Shown: one piece after another, positions 4,981-5,844 of the stretch
Numbering within the stretch: the first letter of the stretch is position 1
Layout of the letters: each line of letters begins with the position of its first letter
NCBI GenBank assembly: GCA_003489165.1
Contig: DNJG01000105.1
Location: 24,933 to 30,776 of the forward strand
Direction of reading: 5' to 3'
DNA from: Nitrospinota bacterium
GTDB lineage: Bacteria; Nitrospinota; Nitrospinia; UBA9942
Length of the DNA stretch: 5,844 nt
The notes under the pieces: model-generated
What the model saw: the letters and a program-made list of their open reading frames with translations, nothing else
Databases searched by the model: none
What the model was told of the DNA's origin: nothing
Position numbers and translations under genes: made by a program

Positions 4981-5844
4981 TTATGAAACCCTGAACTTCC
5001 TGATTTCATTCGTTTCAGGGTCAATGATATGGACAGTGCAGGCAATGCACGGGTCAAAGGAATGGACAACTCTCAATACCTCCACAGGACGCTTTGCATC
5101 TACAACAGGAGTTCCTACAAGCGCCTCTTCAATTGGTCCTCGGACACCCTTTTCATCCCTTGGTGAGACATTCCATGCAGTTGGTGTGATAATCTGATAT
5201 CTGTCAACCTTTCCTTCTTTTAATGAATACCAGTGTCCGAGGGCACCACGCGGTGCCTCCCAGAGACCCGTACCTATTCCTGAGTCAGGCGTCTCATGCG
5301 GTGTGTATAACTCATTTTTACCTGTCTTTAAGTTCTCTATCAGCTCCATAGTCCATGTGACCATTGCATCGGCTATAAGTTTTGACTCAAGTGCCCTTGC
5401 AGCAGCCCTTCCAAGGGGGGACATGAGGAGTTCATGCTTTCCGGCAACTCCCAGTTTATTTAATGTATCATCAATAAGTTTTTTTGCTGTCTCATTCCCT
5501 GATACATAGGCTATTAGCATCCTTGATAATGCACCAACCTCCATAGGTTTCTCACTCATTCTTGGCGCCTTTGCCCATGTGTATTTTTTTTCAGTATCGT
5601 AATCAGTGAAATCCGGCTCGGTTATTCCATCTGCAGGATTTAGGGCAGGTCCATCCTTATACCAGCTATGTTTTACATGTTCTGCGACATCCTTATGGTT
5701 TACCTCGTTACGCTTCAACTGCCAATCGTAAATTGCACCCATCGGGAGTGTTCTTTTATTCGGGTCAAAGCTCTTATCTTCAAATACACCCCATGCGAGG
5801 TAATTCCCAACTCCTCTGCCTATTGCTGTGTAGTCTAAATAATA
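4981..5844 (-). CDS. hyaB: [NiFe]-hydrogenase large subunit, C-terminal half (5' end outside the window)
   Basis: The frame stays open from the stop at 4981-4983 to the right edge, giving 287 residues, about half of a typical large subunit of some 550-600. The ATG at 5740-5742 is internal: the 34 codons before it read as conserved hydrogenase sequence (DYTAIGRGVGNYLAWGVFED). Conserved blocks include EAPRGALGHW at fragment residues 196-205, TPTAWN at 221-226, and the C-terminal DPCIACTVH at 264-272, whose Cys266 and Cys269 are two of the four ligands of the Ni-Fe site. After His272 there are 15 residues (IIDPETNEIRKFRVS), the peptide removed by the HyaD-type protease. The protein acts with the small subunit (expected just upstream) in the periplasm, bound to the cytochrome b. 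The N-terminal Cys pair lies outside the window. The sequence fits group 1 membrane-bound uptake hydrogenases. Confidence 0.97.
   Translation of the reverse strand, partial: YYLDYTAIGRGVGNYLAWGVFEDKSFDPNKRTLPMGAIYDWQLKRNEVNHKDVAEHVKHSWYKDGPALNPADGITEPDFTDYDTEKKYTWAKAPRMSEKPMEVGALSRMLIAYVSGNETAKKLIDDTLNKLGVAGKHELLMSPLGRAAARALESKLIADAMVTWTMELIENLKTGKNELYTPHETPDSGIGTGLWEAPRGALGHWYSLKEGKVDRYQIITPTAWNVSPRDEKGVRGPIEEALVGTPVVDAKRPVEVLRVVHSFDPCIACTVHIIDPETNEIRKFRVS

Noticed and set aside
4981..5742. Reading the large subunit as a complete gene starting at the ATG 5740-5742
   Set aside because: The frame is open to the right edge and the 34 codons upstream encode conserved hydrogenase sequence, so this Met is internal.

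Overview
All recognisable genes lie on the minus strand, so the window is best read from right to left. It holds the 3' part of a membrane-bound uptake-type [NiFe] hydrogenase operon, followed by its maturation genes and then an AAA+ ATPase that runs off the left edge. The DNA is fairly AT-rich, and the proteins look like those of an anaerobic or facultative, H2-oxidising bacterium. A Nitrospirota- or Desulfobacterota-like origin is plausible, but the sequence alone does not fix the taxon.

Right part (4981-5844 and 4330-4968): the C-terminal half of the hydrogenase large subunit (HyaB type, with the Cys pair and the cleavable C-terminal peptide) is followed 12 bp later by the cytochrome b membrane subunit (HyaC type), which carries electrons from H2 into the quinone pool. 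The small subunit gene is expected just beyond the right edge. Next comes a 184-bp gap (4146-4329) that holds a hairpin at the end of hyaC, a near-consensus sigma70 promoter (TTGACA, 17 bp, TATACT) and an inverted array of degenerate 8-bp units.

Middle part (2064-4145): a small Cys-x2-Cys protein of unknown function, the hydrogenase maturation endopeptidase (HyaD type), HypC, HypA and HypB. HypA and HypB deliver nickel, HypC is a chaperone for the Fe(CN)2CO insertion step, and HyaD trims the large subunit once nickel is in place. The genes are closely spaced, and the small gene overlaps hyaD by 4 bp. hypD, hypE and hypF are not in the window.

Left part (1-1843): a large AAA+ ATPase with an N-terminal half that looks like winged-helix domains, separated from hypB by 220 bp. 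Its role is unknown and may have nothing to do with the hydrogenase.

The most unusual signal is non-coding. Two separate places (3332-3419 and 4161-4235) carry runs of degenerate octamers with a strict 8-bp period. In each, one block is followed by a block of the reverse-complementary octamer, giving large imperfect inverted repeats. The two loci use different octamers but the same layout. One of them also encodes the C-terminal tail of HyaD and occupies the leader of hypC.
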